A stretch of DNA of 64,000 nucleotides, from contig NW_006768809.1 in NCBI RefSeq assembly GCF_000204055.1, positions 288,686 through 352,685 on the forward strand, read 5' to 3'. The translations under genes and the position numbers were made by a program. Below, in pieces: positions 23,301 through 35,052 of this stretch. Source of the DNA: Melampsora larici-populina 98AG31. Lineage: Eukaryota > Basidiomycota > Pucciniomycetes > Pucciniales > Melampsoraceae. The notes under the pieces were generated by a model, which had not been told where the DNA came from, ran no database searches, and saw nothing but the letters and a program-made list of their open reading frames with translations. Every line of letters starts with the position of its first letter. The stretch's first letter is position 1.

Positions 23301-25185
23301 TGTGCTCAACAGCTGGTCACAAGATCACGACCTGTCCACTTCGTCGCACTCAAAACTCAGGCGCTTCGACTTCGACGAGCACCAGCTCAACCTCAATCCC
23401 CGTCCCCACTGCGTTGAATGTTTTACCTGTCATTGCCGAAGAACAAGATCTTCTGGATGATTATTATGACATGATTGAACACAATGACGCAAGTGAAACC
23501 AAGTCAGCAGCAAGTGAAACCGAGTCAGCAGAGTCTTTCAAATTTTTGGAAGATTCAGATTTCGAAGACGAAGAGGAAGACCTACCAGACAAAGACCAAT
23601 GTCCTTTCTGCAATGAACCTCTCCCTGCGATTCCTTCGAAAAAGCTCACCGATCTCAAAGGTCTTCTCTTGGGAATGCCAAACAGCCACCAATTGTCGGT
23701 AAGTAATTTATATTTTATATTTGTTCAGATACCATTCTGACCTTTATTTTGCACAGTGGACGCAAACGGCAGAGTTTTGTCATTTACATCAAGCTGAATG
23801 TGAGACTATTCCTCTGGGGGTGAGCAAAGGATGGCCCACCGTGATAGATTTTAAAGGTTCACAAGAGTAAGATGCATTCCACGCATACCAACCATATGTA
23901 CTTGACTGACTTTGATGGTTTTTGGTTGGAACACAAAGACGTATCAAGAAATATACAGGAGTTTTGAGCAATATCATCAACAAAACTGTAACATCGCCCT
24001 ACCTCGTTTACGCCGAATCCAAATCACAAAACGGTGCTTGTAATGACTGCATGACGCTAGGGGGAAACTTTGAGGTCGAGCAGCCTGGATAGTGCGTACT
24101 ATCCAGTCTGTTTAATGACTCTTTGCTTAAGCTCTAACTTTTATGTTTTCAACAGTTACGGTTATGAAGGTTATGAGGTGTTTGTAAGAACACTCGAGGC
24201 CATCTTCATTAACGTTGACACATCGCCACATCACCTAGATGCACATAAAGCCGCGCCTCTCTCCCCAGATTCATTTCTTCAAAAAGTCCTCATCCCCGAA
24301 CTCACTACTTGTTTAATAGCTGAAGATTTGAACTTAGATCGAAGGGACCCACAAGTGCAGGTGACATTGGAATCTAGCCGAGATTTTGGGGTGGCTGTAT
24401 TTCCAATGACTCAAGATATTACAACATTCGCTGATCCGCGCAACATCAAGAAGAAAGTCAAACATCCTACCATCACCTCGGTAGTCGCCAGTAATCCATC
24501 TTCTGCTCTTGTTCGCGCTTTGGAAAAAAGCTCCCTGGTGAAACCGGCGGAACAAAGAATCTTGAAGCAATTGCCTTGTATTGTCATTCCTCACATCAAA
24601 TCTGTCTATGATCCACCACCCTTTGGAAACTGCGGATTCTACGCCATTGCAAATGCCCTGCGCTGTCACAAAGAAGACTCTTATGTATTAGTGCGTCGCC
24701 ATTTACGTGAAGAACTTATCGCCCATCGCGACATTCATGAACAGCTTATATCGACTGGGCCCGGAATGCAATCTCGGCGTATGGTAACTCGGCGTACGGC
24801 ACCAGCGGCAACCAAGATAGTGGATGATCTTATTCATTGGCTTGAACCTCAGGAAGTCAAATGTGGACAAGAGTACTGGATGTGTATGCCCTACTTGGGC
24901 TACGTCATTGCCAGTGTTTACGAGTGCCCGGTCATTCTCTTCAACCCGATCAAATCGAATTGTTACACCTTTTTCCCTTATCGCACGGCACCCAACAGGA
25001 ATAATCCTATCATTTTGGCCTTTGTAAACGGTGATCACTTCGCCAATTTGAGTGGTGTGGCGGGGGCACTTCCATTTCCTGAAATCTACGGTGACTCCCT
25101 CTCACCTACAATCACAGCGACCAATGTACCTGCTTGGATTGGCAAGTATCAAGCGCAATTGGATCATTGGGCTCAGAGTCAATGA
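20345..25185 (+). CDS. MULE transposase fused to RTC4-like and OTU protease domains
   Basis: Five exons (20345-21302, 21405-23698, 23757-23866, 23939-24091, 24156-25185), all GT-AG and in phase, give about 1514 residues with no internal stop. Order: a Pro/Ser/Tyr-rich low-complexity N-terminus (about 1-300, repeated SQAPLTGSY); a FAR1/WRKY-GCM1-type zinc region (about 330-430); a MULE DDE domain with DCTYKTN and VTDAETALINA as likely Asp positions and CVWHINHN; a SWIM-like GLPCSHEIA; and a CCHC knuckle CSLCSTAGHKITTC. Then comes an RTC4-like domain (CPFCNEPLPAIPS, FCHLHQAE, VLIPELTTCLIAEDL) and finally an OTU cysteine protease (DPPPFGNCGFYAIANAL, NGDHFANL as catalytic Asp/Cys/His). Transposition of the enclosing element is the likely role. 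The RTC4 and OTU parts might bind telomere or replication proteins and remove ubiquitin, but that is inference. No other gene lies within the element. Confidence 0.85.
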
Positions 25186-25739
25186 TTTAGTACCTGTTAT
25201 TGACGCTTTGAACCAATTTGTCCAGTTGTTTTTCTTCCTCCTTTCTTGTTTTCTCTACGTTCTTCCTTGTTTGTGACCTATGCCCATACCTTGTGTTTTA
25301 TGACTGTTATTGTATGCTCTCCTCTTATGACGAGCCACTGGCGCTGCCTGGTGTTTCCGTGTCCGATGTTGTATGCTCTCCTCTCTTCTTATGACGGGCT
25401 AAAACCCCCACCATAGTATGCTCTCCCTATGCCTTGTTAATATATACATTGTTTATGCCAATGTGTGCGTTTGGCCTCATTTTGATTGAGTGAGCTGTGA
25501 GCGGATCTCGCGTGTGGAGCAATATTGTCTCAATACGATGTGATAACTCTCACTCATGAATGAGGTCACTTACATATTAAATTTCATTCTCAGGTTTGCT
25601 CTTAAGGTTGTTTCACCAGGTGAAACGGAGGGCACAACAGTATAATGTGAGACAGGTGATCTCTATGGAAAATGAACCACGTTGACAAGAGCTTTGATGA
25701 AAACAAGAAGTGATGTAATACAACAAGCCATTCAAAATC

Positions 25740-26040
25740 ACAAACAGGCCAAACTAACTAACTATCAACCACTTGCATAATTTCCTACACGTACTGAAGT
25801 ACTGAAAGGGAAAAAGTCAAAAGGCTGCTACAAGACAAACTAACTAACTAGCAACCCTTTGCATAATTTCCTACGCGTACTGAAGTACTGAAAGGAAAAA
25901 AGTCAAAAGGCTGTTATAGGACAGACTAACTAACAAGCAACCAAACAATGTCCTAAGCGTACTGAAGTGATAAAGGAAAACGAAAGGATGTGCCTTTGGA
26001 GGGTGTCCTAAGTGTACTGAATTACTCAAGGAAATAAAGG
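25740..26040 (+). repeat. Subterminal 81-bp tandem repeat of the MULE
   Basis: About three units share AACTAACTA(G/T)CAACC, then GCATAATTTCCTACRCGTAC, TGAAGTACTGAAAGG and GTCAAAAGGCTG. The third is diverged. It lies between the gene and the right TIR, a usual place for transposase-binding repeats. The stretch 25190-25740 otherwise holds only non-coding MULE sequence, with repeated TATGCTCTCC words. Confidence 0.7.
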
Positions 26041-28705
26041 AAACGTTTCAAAGCAGCAAAGAAGAATGAATGTGAAGCGATGAGAAAAAGGAGAGACAGA
26101 GAGAGTTTGAAACCGATAAGAATGAACATATTTAAATTTTGGACGAGAAGAAGCGAAACAGGAAAACAACCCAGTGTTCTTATATTGGGCTACTGAGACA
26201 AGCTGCCAAGGGCTCGCAGTCATCAGGGACGTATCTGGTCCCTTCTTTCTGGGCCTTTGTCCAATTGGTCGGTTACCAACTTGGTTCAATGACCAAGTTG
26301 ATCCAGGGCAGTAGGGCAATCTATCTACAATACATTCAAAATGAAATAATTTGGAGCCCCTTGAGGCGCCCCTTTTTTAAAAAGGGGCGCCTAATTTATT
26401 TGGAGCCCCAGGCCCGACCCGAGAGGGGGCGCCGGATACTGTTCCGAGGGCTCTAAATAGTGGGATCCAATTTTTATTATATTCAAATCATAGGTTGACT
26501 TTATCACTCGCCGCATAACACGTTCAGCTGCGTGGCGGAAGCAGTTTGATTGTGTCTGCAAACAGAAAGGATTCAAAGGTTCCATCATTGCCGGTTATGG
26601 TATTCGATGGAATGTCAAATACCAAAGCCGCCACAAAGCTTGGCTAGCTAGAGAGGTATGTTCATTTGGTTTACTGCATGTTATGTGGTCAAAGTATGAA
26701 AGCTAGCTTACCATACCATCATAATTTCACCCAGGTCATTGATCAATTGTGTCGAGATGACTTGAATGTGGTTCACACAAAGAACAGACCTCCACGCAAG
26801 AACAAGAAGCCTTACGGCTACTTTCAGGAATTGGAGATGACTACAAGTGAATGGGCTCAAGTGCGTAGAATTAATAAGGAACTTGAGGTAAGTGTGGTTG
26901 CCTTTGGTTTACATATTACGATATGACATATTGACATCCATATTTGCTTATTTCAAGCCATTCTTGAAGACCACTCTCCTTATGGAGGGTGACGGCCCCA
27001 CCGGCTGCATGGTTATTCCTCAGTACGTAGAGCTTTGCAACAGCCTTGAAAAGAAGATTGCTCCTCTCTTGACGACAGACACCATTTATCCAATGCTTGC
27101 AAAGATGAAGGAGAAGACCATCAACTATCTTAACAAGGCACTTGGTTGCAAGACTCTAGTCATGGCCACAATCCTTCACCCGTTCTTTAGACTCAAGTTT
27201 TTTGTGAAGTGGTTTGGAGAAACCTCATCAGTGACTATGAAAGCCGATGCCACATTTCAACGTCTTCACCAAGAGTACAAAAAGACTGCACCTCTTTCCA
27301 AACCAACTACATCTCAAACCAAACGTGGAAACAATTCAAGAAACTCAGAAACTTCTCCACCCAAGCCTGACATCTTTGGGAGCAATTCAGAAGATGAACC
27401 TGAAGTGGAAGAGGGTGATGAATTACCCATGAAAAACTATCTACGCGGATCTGACAAGATGAAGGCCGAAGACTATACCATTCAAGATCCGTAAGCAAGT
27501 CTACTCTGGTGGAAGGTATGTTCTCCTAGCCTTTAAATGATCGCATGCAATACTAAACTTGGTTGTAAACTTGAATTCAATAGGCTCACGAAAAATCGTA
27601 TTGGGTGTTAGCCCTTATGGCTAAGGATTATCTGGCTTCAACAGGATCATCTTGTGCAGCGGAGAGGATATTTTCATGTGCTTCCAATGTGTGCGCTTGT
27701 ACTCGAGGCAGCCTGATTGCCCGGACCATTGAAAGACTGGTCTTGAGCAGACTTTGGTTAAGGGAGGGTGTTGAGCTTGGCATCTTGTTTGAAGATCTTA
27801 CCAAGGTATTCAAAGCCATGGGAATACCCATGACTTAATTATTTCTCTTATTTTTTTTTGCTTTTTCTAATTCTCTACTCTCACTTAACAATTTTATTTA
27901 CTTCCTTATTACCATCTATATCACTACACAAAATGTCATCTTTACCGGGCGGTAAAGAAAACTACTGACATAGAAAAGTCCTGAGGCAACAGGAAGAGAG
28001 CTAAAAATCTGAAAAAATATGCACCTTGTTCCTAGATGTTGGGGCGTCATGACGAGTATTTTTTTGTATTTTACACACAGATATTGGTTAATGTACTAAC
28101 AACAAAGGCTGAGAATCATCAAAAACCCACCTGTAACAATACCTGAAATTTGGCCCTTGACTTTGAAGACAGGATTTTGGAATCTTCAAACATCCGTAAC
28201 TTTTGCAGTTCTGAATCAAATCACTCGATTTGAAGTGCATTAAAAAGGTGAGCTTTTCCTCTACATTTTTCATTGAGACATCACATCTGTAGCTGGTCTG
28301 AAAAAGATCCTACAGAGCTATTCATCCAGAACTGTTTGAACATATGTAGAGTGTTTAAATGACCAGATAGCACCTTACTAACATTATGAAGTGTGTAGGA
28401 GAATAGTTCAGCTTTTGAATGAACCAAAAATCGAGTTATTTGGAGCAGAATTGCAAAAGTTATTGAAGTCTTTAGACCACAAAATATTGTCTTCATACTC
28501 ATGACCCAAATTTCAGGTATTTATGGCGTTCAAACATGCGCAAGAAATTTGCAAGTTGCGAGAAAGTTCTGTGCAAGTTCTTTTAAACATCTTGCATAGA
28601 ACTTGCACAAAACTTGCAGACTTAAGAAAGTTATGTGTGAACCTAGGCTTCCCCGCTTCGAGGACTCAGTTTGCCCTTGATGAGAAAGGGTAAATACATA
28701 CAGCA

Positions 28706-31490
28706 ATGGCTGAATCACCTCCACCCCCTCCGGCTCAATCCAACTTAACTCCCATGCATCTTGATCCAAACCTGCAACTGCTATCCCCACAAGTTTCCAA
28801 TTCAAGCATTCAAATCATATCTCCGGCGAACTGGGTTCAAAGCCCAAGTCCAATCACTGGGCCTCTTCAGCTAGCAATCATCCCACCTTCGGTGAATCCA
28901 CCTACCTGGAACTTACCTCATTCTAATAGTCACATCCAACAAACTCAGATCAGCAACTCTCCATCGAATACTATGTATGTAACTTCAACCCAACCTTTGA
29001 ATTCTTCGAGTCAAAACAATCCCAGTGTTGATGCACCCAAAAAAAAAAGGAAATATACAAAGAGGAAGACATCAGCCAAATCCAATAATCAAACACCTGC
29101 ATCACGAGAATCAAACAACGGAAAAAAAATTGATGAAAAAAAAAATGTTTCCTGGAAATCTGATGTCAATGCTGAGGGAAAAAGTGCAATTATTCTGATA
29201 ATCGAATGGTTGGGAAGTGCGACTACAACTGGTACACGTTATGATTGGTGGAAGGGAGAGATGGATGTGGAAAGTCGAACTATCTACAGTAAAAAAGATG
29301 TCGGTGAAAAGATTGCCAAGTACTTGGCTGAGCACGGTTTACCCGGCAGAGATGGGAAAGGTGTAGAAACACAGGTAAGTAAATGCACAATATCTCTCTG
29401 CTTTGAGCATCTTAGTTAACATGGACCTGCACATTTGATGTAGATACGTACCCTGGAATCAACCTTTACCCTTGCTCAAGACTTTCGCTCCAGCACGGGA
29501 AAGGTGTAGAAACACAGGTAAGTAAATGCACAATATCTCTCTGCTTTGAGCATCTTAGTTAACATGGACCTGCACATTTGATGTAGATACGTACCCTGGA
29601 ATCAACCTTTACCCTTGCTCAAGACTTTTGCTCCAGCACGGGCCAAGGTATCCTGGAAGATTTCGAGCAAAAAGCACAAAAGGAGAAAACCGAGATGGGC
29701 TACCTATCTGATAGTGATGAGTGGAGAGCGCTAGAGCATTCAACCAAATCAAAATTTGACCGTATGTACTTTTACTTCCCAGCCTAAACGTACTTTGAAT
29801 GATCCCATACTAATGTCCTATTCTCACTCTCACTCAAATAAAGAGCTTTTGTTTCAAAAATGCGCATACTATTACAATGTAGAACTTATAACCCAACAAG
29901 GGTTATACAGAGCTGGAAGAGGATAATCTACTAATAAAATGACTAGTAGAAGTTGTCTAAGGACTGCTCTTCTAAAACAACACAATCAGAAAGAGCTCTG
30001 TTGTATTGAGTACTGATAAGGCACCAGAGAAATATAACTTCACACGTAATTTAACTTCAAAAGCACACTTTGTATTACTATAAACACTGCTATAGTGTTA
30101 TTCCCAATTGATAACTAAAGAAATAAGCAATATCTGATTGATATTATTCCCAATAAGTCTTTATGACTATAAAACTAAAGTAAATTTCTCTTTATAGCTG
30201 TAATAAAGGGCGTATTTAAGTGAACAGGTACTATTAAAATAAGTTTATGATGATAAACAAAATAATAATGGCGTAAATGATAAAGAAAAAAAAGGGGAAC
30301 AACAGTCCCAAAACCCTCTCAAAGTATATATAACAATGTACTAGAACTTTTACAATGGTCAACAGCCTCAAAACCAATCAAATCCGCCCAAAATTCCCTA
30401 AAAACCCTATGATGACGCAATGTAATGGTTTTGTTACTAATAAATGATGTAATTTTCACAGCTAAAAGTGATCAATGACGCAATAATATGATGTACAGCA
30501 CTTCTTATGATGAATACAGGTGATTTTTTCCTTGTAAACTAGCTGAAAACCAATTTTTGAGATTACAAATTTTTTCAGATGTGCTCCAATTTTTGATTAC
30601 TAAAGTGCATCTTGTAGCCCACGTGTTACTGATCATTTATGACACCTACATGACCTACTTCTGATGAGTGATGAGTAAGATATTGAGTTGTGAAGTTAAG
30701 GTTTTTAGTGTTACATATGACTTGTGACTGTAAATTCGAGATTCACACCAATTCTTTATTTGCCTTATAACCTTTTACACACACCTCCGTTACTAATGAT
30801 TTAAAGTTTGTACATTATGTAATCCACTCTTCTGCGTTGAATGAGCCATCTACCAACCTATTCTGACGTCATTTGACATATGTAATTAGCTGAAAACCTC
30901 CATTTTCCACGAATTTCACCCATTTTCTTCACTTTTCACAGCTACTACTATCTTTTTCTTGCTCATGTAATATGACATCATCATCTATAGCCTTAAAAAT
31001 CCCGGAAAATCCTCTTGGCAACCTTAAATTCCATCACTACCACTATTACACAACCAAACTACACGTGTACCTCTTGTTTACCAACTTCGAAAAAGTGCTT
31101 TTTTCCTAATAACTTCTGTTTCTACTTATCAACCTTGAAGATTAAAACTGTCATAGTATCATATAATGTTGTTCTTTCATATTCTAACCTCATAATACCC
31201 ATAACTTTATTTTTACTAACCTAAAAACCATTTTCCAAGATGACCATCTTGACCCGGACGCACGAGCGGAACGATCTCAAATTAAACTTGAGCAAGATCG
31301 AGTTCAACTGAAACTCACTCAATCTCAGTTGGCTCGTAGCCGTGAAGATCTCATTACTGCCCGGAGTGAAAGGAAATTGTCCATGTTGGCAAAATACAAG
31401 GCATTAGGGTTTTCAATTGAGGAAGCGAAAAAGGAAGTGGAAGAGGCCGAAGATCAAATTCGAAGTAAGTTAGAGATTCTTTTTGCTCTA
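28706..31490 (+). CDS. Harbinger ORF1: Myb/trihelix-like DNA-binding protein
   Basis: The start at 28706 gives MAESPPPPPAQSNLTP, a Pro/Ser-rich leader, then a basic KKKRKYTKRKTSAKS block. A trihelix-like segment follows (WLGSATTTGTRYDWWKG ... YLAEHGLPGRDGKGVETQ), and then IRTLESTFTLAQDF with TGQGILEDFEQKA. The last exon (about 31240-31465) encodes a coiled coil rich in Gln/Lys/Glu. In Harbinger elements such an ORF1 product binds the ends and brings the transposase into the nucleus. Exons join by GT-AG introns. A 144-bp tandem duplication doubles one exon-intron junction (29353-29640), and the following intron holds a 1.36-kb LTR fragment. The reading frame survives on paper if introns are spliced, so expression is possible but doubtful. 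Confidence 0.65.
29353..29640 (+). repeat. 144-bp tandem duplication spanning an intron
   Basis: Two adjacent copies begin GGGAAAGGTGTAGAAACACAG at 29353 and 29497 and differ at very few bases (for example CTTTCGCTCC versus CTTTTGCTCC). Each copy contains an exon end, the whole gtaagt...gtag intron and the start of the next exon, so splicing both would add an in-frame repeat to the protein. Confidence 0.9.
29878..31238 (-). mobile_element. Fragment of the LTR found at 2301-4553, inverted
   Basis: This is the reverse complement of 2568-4553 without the nested MITE there. It starts TGTAGAACTTATAACCC and ends CCATTTTCC, lacking the first 267 bp of the other copy. It lies in the last intron of the Harbinger ORF1 gene. 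No clear target duplication was seen, which fits a truncated end. It provides the empty-site allele for the MITE at 3780-4392. Confidence 0.8.
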
Positions 31491-31494
31491 AGTT

Positions 31495-32140
31495 GATATC
31501 TACAAATACAATTCCTGGACTAATAACCACATGTTCAAATCGATTGATTTATTAGGGGATCTTGAGCAAGAATCTCAAGGCTAAAGTTGAGCCTCAGCTC
31601 ATCTTTGGTTAAATGAAGTTGTTTTCATCTCTAATCAAAAGAATTCTTTTGTTCTGTTGATTGATTTCGATATCAACAATATTTTCGCTCAGTGTTGATT
31701 GATCTGGATTTAATATCAAGTTTCCTTTTGCTCAGGTTATTGATTTGTTTTTACTGGGAGTTATTTAAGACTCTCAATTGTTTTCCGCCTTGTTTTCATT
31801 TGACTCAGAATTTAAATTTCTGTTCTTGTTTTCATTTTGGCTCGATTTAAATCATCTATTGGACTTACAGTCATTAGATTTATATTCCCATCTCGAAGCA
31901 ATTTTTTTTAAAAAATCTCTTCAAAACAAGAGTCATAACTTGCCATTTAGAAAGTACCCAACATAATCAAGTCAATGATTTTAAATATATTTCACGGATC
32001 GTTGAAATTGATCATGAAAGAATGCAAAAATAACTTTCAAAGAAAATAATCAAAAGGAGGGGCATACTTCAAGTTGTATAAAGGCTATCTATGCTACCCT
32101 GGAACACTTGAATTGATGTGGTCTGAGACAAGCCCAAGGG
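31495..32140. other. Non-coding interior of the Harbinger element
   Basis: AT-rich sequence between the ORF1 3' end and the SINE-like region. I see no coding exon, TIR or strong repeat here. The short ORF near 31778 is low-complexity Phe/Leu and is not credited. Confidence 0.5.
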
Positions 32141-32400
32141 CTCCAGTTTTCCTTTCACATCAAATGCACCAAGCCTGGGAATCGAACCCAGGCACATCCT
32201 TCTTAGCCAATAGTCTTAACCGCCACTGCACGCAAAGTGCTGACCCCGCGGATGCGGGGTCGCGGTGACGCCGCACAAAACCCAAGGGGGGGGTCGATCC
32301 GGGGTCAGCGCGACCCCGCACCCGCGGCGTCACCACCTTGCATGTAGTGCGCTAGACTATGACCGCTTGAAGGATATGTAGGCTACTGAGTTCATATCAC
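32140..32400 (-). repeat. tRNA-derived (SINE-like) remnant split by a GC-rich insert
   Basis: On the minus strand the segment reads GTGGCGGTTAAGACTATTGG, then CTAAGAAGG and CCTGGGTTCGATTCCCAGG. These are a D-arm/A-box-like block, an anticodon-arm-like block and a perfect T-arm with B box. It resembles a degenerate tRNA-Ser(GCU). The upstream part (TAGTCTAGCGCACTACATGC) is separated from it by about 105 bp of GC-rich sequence with inverted GGTGACGCCGC blocks (32232-32335). The tRNA spacing is not canonical, so a functional tRNA gene is unlikely. Confidence 0.45.
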
Positions 32401-32621
32401 AACACATCATTGTTTTGTAATTTTCAGATAAAAACATAGACTATCTCATTGCAATCACGATCAACTTGTTGCAGACACTGTCAACTTGATACTAATCAAA
32501 CTAAAGAAACACAAAATACGCCGATAAAAAAAAAAGAGTACCAAACATAATCAAGTTGAGCAGAGAGATAAAAAAATATAAACAAATCACGTTGAAAAAT
32601 CAAACACATAGACCAAAAAGA

Positions 32622-35052
32622 TTACAACGATTCACAAAATAGCTGAAATACACGCATTCTTGTGTCCTCATCATCATCTTCTAAAATTTCATTCAAGACA
32701 AAAGGGTCATCAGGATCAATAGGATAACTTACATTGTAATGGAAAGTTGATTGTTCTTTCTGATCCAAGAGAAAGTTGTGCAGGATACAACAAGCTGATA
32801 TCCAAGCTTTCAAACGCTTAACACAATTTTCATCCTTTAAAATCAACCGTAAATCTTTCAGAGACTGCCATCGAGACTTTAGCATACCATTACAATGTTC
32901 TATCGCCACTCGTAATTCACTTAAAAGTTTGTTAAACATCATCTTGTTGCGCGTGAGAGGAATACCTCCCACTCGTTTAAAAGCAGGAATGATGAAAGAG
33001 TTTGAGCTATACCCTGAATCAGCCAGGAGATACTCTCCCTGGGAAAAAAAGTTGCTCGGGTCTGACCACATCTGGAAAATACCATAAGATCTTTTCTGGG
33101 TCAGAATGAAAGAAATTATACACCAGATCGGAAGGTTGAAAGCTTGAAGAAAAACTTACCGAGGACGTACGCATGACTCGCTGGTCATGAACACTGCCAC
33201 ACCATCCATGGCGAGCAAATGTAATTCTATGTTTGTGATCGCATATCAGCATTGAGTTGACCGCATAGAAGTATTTGCGAGTCCAAAAGTCTTCTTTGCA
33301 CTTTGGAGGACCAAAGGCAAGGGGTATCAGTGTCCCATCCACGAAACCAACACAACCTTTGAAAGGACTGTTGGCGCCAACAGCTCTTCGGATTTCCACT
33401 CGCTCCTTGGGTTTTGGCCAAGTCAAGTATTTCCTTTCTAATCTAACAATTGCAACTACACATCTCCAAGTGAAATTCTCAACGCTCCCTTCTGAAATCA
33501 CCAAGTCACTAAAGTAAGTAATTGACAACCTCTACACATATCAAATTGTGTAGAAAGCTCACCTGAAATGCCAAAGACATGAGCAAGAATACCAATTCCA
33601 CCCCCGTTTCCAGAGAGTCCAAGATGCGCCAGAGTGACCAGTAATTGAAGTTTGACTGGGGCCTGTGGACAGTGGGATTGATTCTGAAAGACATCACAAG
33701 ATGCAATTTCGTTGAGCAAAGCTAAGTAGCTAGGCCGATTCATTCGAGCCTAGTGTGACATGCAGGTGAGCTCAACAACCTCGTTTTAGACCATCACAGA
33801 TAAGCAACCTTACAATCCTTAAAAACATCACATCGCGTGACACCCAGATTCTATTGAACATCGACAGATGATATCCCCGAGGTTCACGACGCCTTGTTTC
33901 AAAGTAACGCTTACGCTGAATCATATCAATAGCAAGTGCCCATACGCCTTGATCGACTTGGGGTTCACCTCGGCTTGATTTGAGCAATCGGTGTCTGGGT
34001 TGTTTTTGAAAGATCATCCACAGGGCCACACATACGTGAGGCTCGAGATTGAATACCGCCTGAGTTTGTGGGATCTGAAGTAGCTGGCAGAAGGTGGCGA
34101 GACTGGAAGATGACACTACAAGAAAGATAATATTTTCTGGGCAGAAAATTAAATTATTGATACACAAAAATATTGAGAGGCCAGGACGAGAGCAAAAAAT
34201 GAATAAAAATATGCATCTTGTTCCCTGCGTTGAGAACTTCACTCTGCATATTTTTCCGTATTTTTACAGTCCATATTGATAAGTGTACTAACAATAAACC
34301 TTCACAATCATCCAATTACAACCTGTAACAAGCACTGAAATTTGGCTCATTAGTGTTTGAAGAAACTTTTGATTTCTGAAAATACTCATAACTTTTTCAA
34401 TTCCGGTCCAAAACACTTGATCTTGGGTGCATTGGTAAGCTGGAATTGTCCTCCAAATGGCTCATAATAGGACCACACAGTATGGTGGTCTGCTAAAAAA
34501 GATATCATCTTTTTTATACATTCGCACATACAGATCCATAGAATGATTGTCATCCTAGCTACATAGTTCTTGATCCTATGAAAGTTCGAGAGGAAGAGTC
34601 CAGCTTTCTAATGCACTTAAAATCGAGTGTTTTGAGGCAGATTTGACAAAGTTATAGGTGTTTTCAGAAATCAAAAGTTTCTCTAAACACTAATGAGCCA
34701 AATTTCAGTGCTTGTTACAGGTTGTAATTGGATGATTATGAAGGTTTATTGTTAGTACACTTATCAATACGGACTGTAAAAATATGGAAAAATATGGAGA
34801 GTGAAGCTCTCACCGCAGGGAACAAGATGCATATTTTTATTTATTTTTTGCCCTTCTCCTGGCCTCTCAATATTTTTGTGTATCAATAATTTAATTTTCT
34901 GCCCAGAAAATATTATATTTCTTGTAGTGTGACCTGCTGAAAACCTTTTGTCTTGCTGTGAGGACGAGACTGTAAGAAGTGAAAGGGTAGTCTTGACTTG
35001 CAAGTCGCTTGAGTATTCGAATCATTTGTCTTCGAGCAGAGACACGTGGCAT
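32622..35052 (-). pseudogene. PIF/Harbinger transposase (HARBI1-like), interrupted by MITE
   Basis: This DDE_Tnp_4-type nuclease gene starts at 35052 (MPRVSARRQMIRILKRL). Later blocks are ARMNRPSYLALLNEIASC (33743 down), VENFTWRCVVAIVRLERKY and the catalytic segment GFVDGTLIPL. Then come GWCGSVHDQRV, LLADSGYSSNSFIIPAF and VAIEHCNGMLKSRWQSLKDL, ending in an acidic tail. The Asp in VDGT, an Asp in HD or ADSGY, and the Glu in AIEH fit the superfamily triad. An 816-bp MITE with TSD TGA lies in the first part of the coding sequence (34114-34929). With its 3-bp duplication the insert is 819 bp, a multiple of three, but it carries stops. Otherwise no frameshift was noticed. Confidence 0.8.
34114..34929. 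mobile_element. 816-bp CACTA-like MITE (TSD TGA)
   Basis: CACTACAAGAAAGATAATAT and its inverse form the ends, flanked by TGA at 34111-34113 and 34930-34932. It is related in layout to, and as long as, the MITE at 27922-35424. Both carry TATGCA(T/C)CTTGTTCC near the ends, but the sequences differ enough to be a sister subfamily. A motif-altered relative is at 46446-46644. Confidence 0.9.

Larger units (their letters stand above)
19802..26468 (+). mobile_element. Complete Mutator-like element (MULE), 6667 bp
   Basis: Termini GGATCCCACTATTTAGAGCC and its inverse are flanked by AATTTTTA at 19794-19801 and 26469-26476, an exact 8-bp duplication inside the host hAT gene. Eight to ten bp is the MULE range. 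The TIR similarity extends to TATCCGGCGCCC. Subterminal zones hold repeated GGGGCTCC/GGAGCCCC motifs, and the right side has an 81-bp tandem repeat. One five-exon gene (20345-25185) encodes the transposase. The intact duplication, matching TIRs and open gene suggest a comparatively recent insertion. Confidence 0.92.
17680..27838 (+). pseudogene. hAT transposase gene, split by a MULE (copy 2)
   Basis: This is a second hAT-superfamily transposase. The 5' exons (17680-18030, 18090-18260) encode a Lys/Asp/Glu-rich N-terminus with a repeated VDDSED(K/E)PEVA block. Then comes a BED-like finger (YPCQFCPQNK ... NLWVHQDG), WTTKGNQHAFIGASV near 18935, SGSNNKTMAREMHRQF near 19230, and an acidic insert. 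The 6.67-kb MULE sits at 19802-26468. After it the gene resumes with TRRITRSAAWRKQFD, DGPTGCMVIPQY (about 26990) and the dimerisation region ASTGSSCAAERIFS (about 27630). Besides the insertion there are two in-frame stops: TGA at about 19014 (YRV*HLTL) and TAA at about 27492, just before LLWWK. It is dead as a gene, but its layout validates the copy-1 model. Confidence 0.85.

Noticed and set aside
24070..25185. Separate OTU protease gene starting at 24070
   Set aside because: That start lies within exon 4 of the MULE gene in another context; the intron 24092-24155 joins the RTC4 part in phase to the OTU part.
33772..34242. 156-codon minus-strand frame read as a novel gene
   Set aside because: It fuses MITE sequence with part of the Harbinger transposase and an intron.
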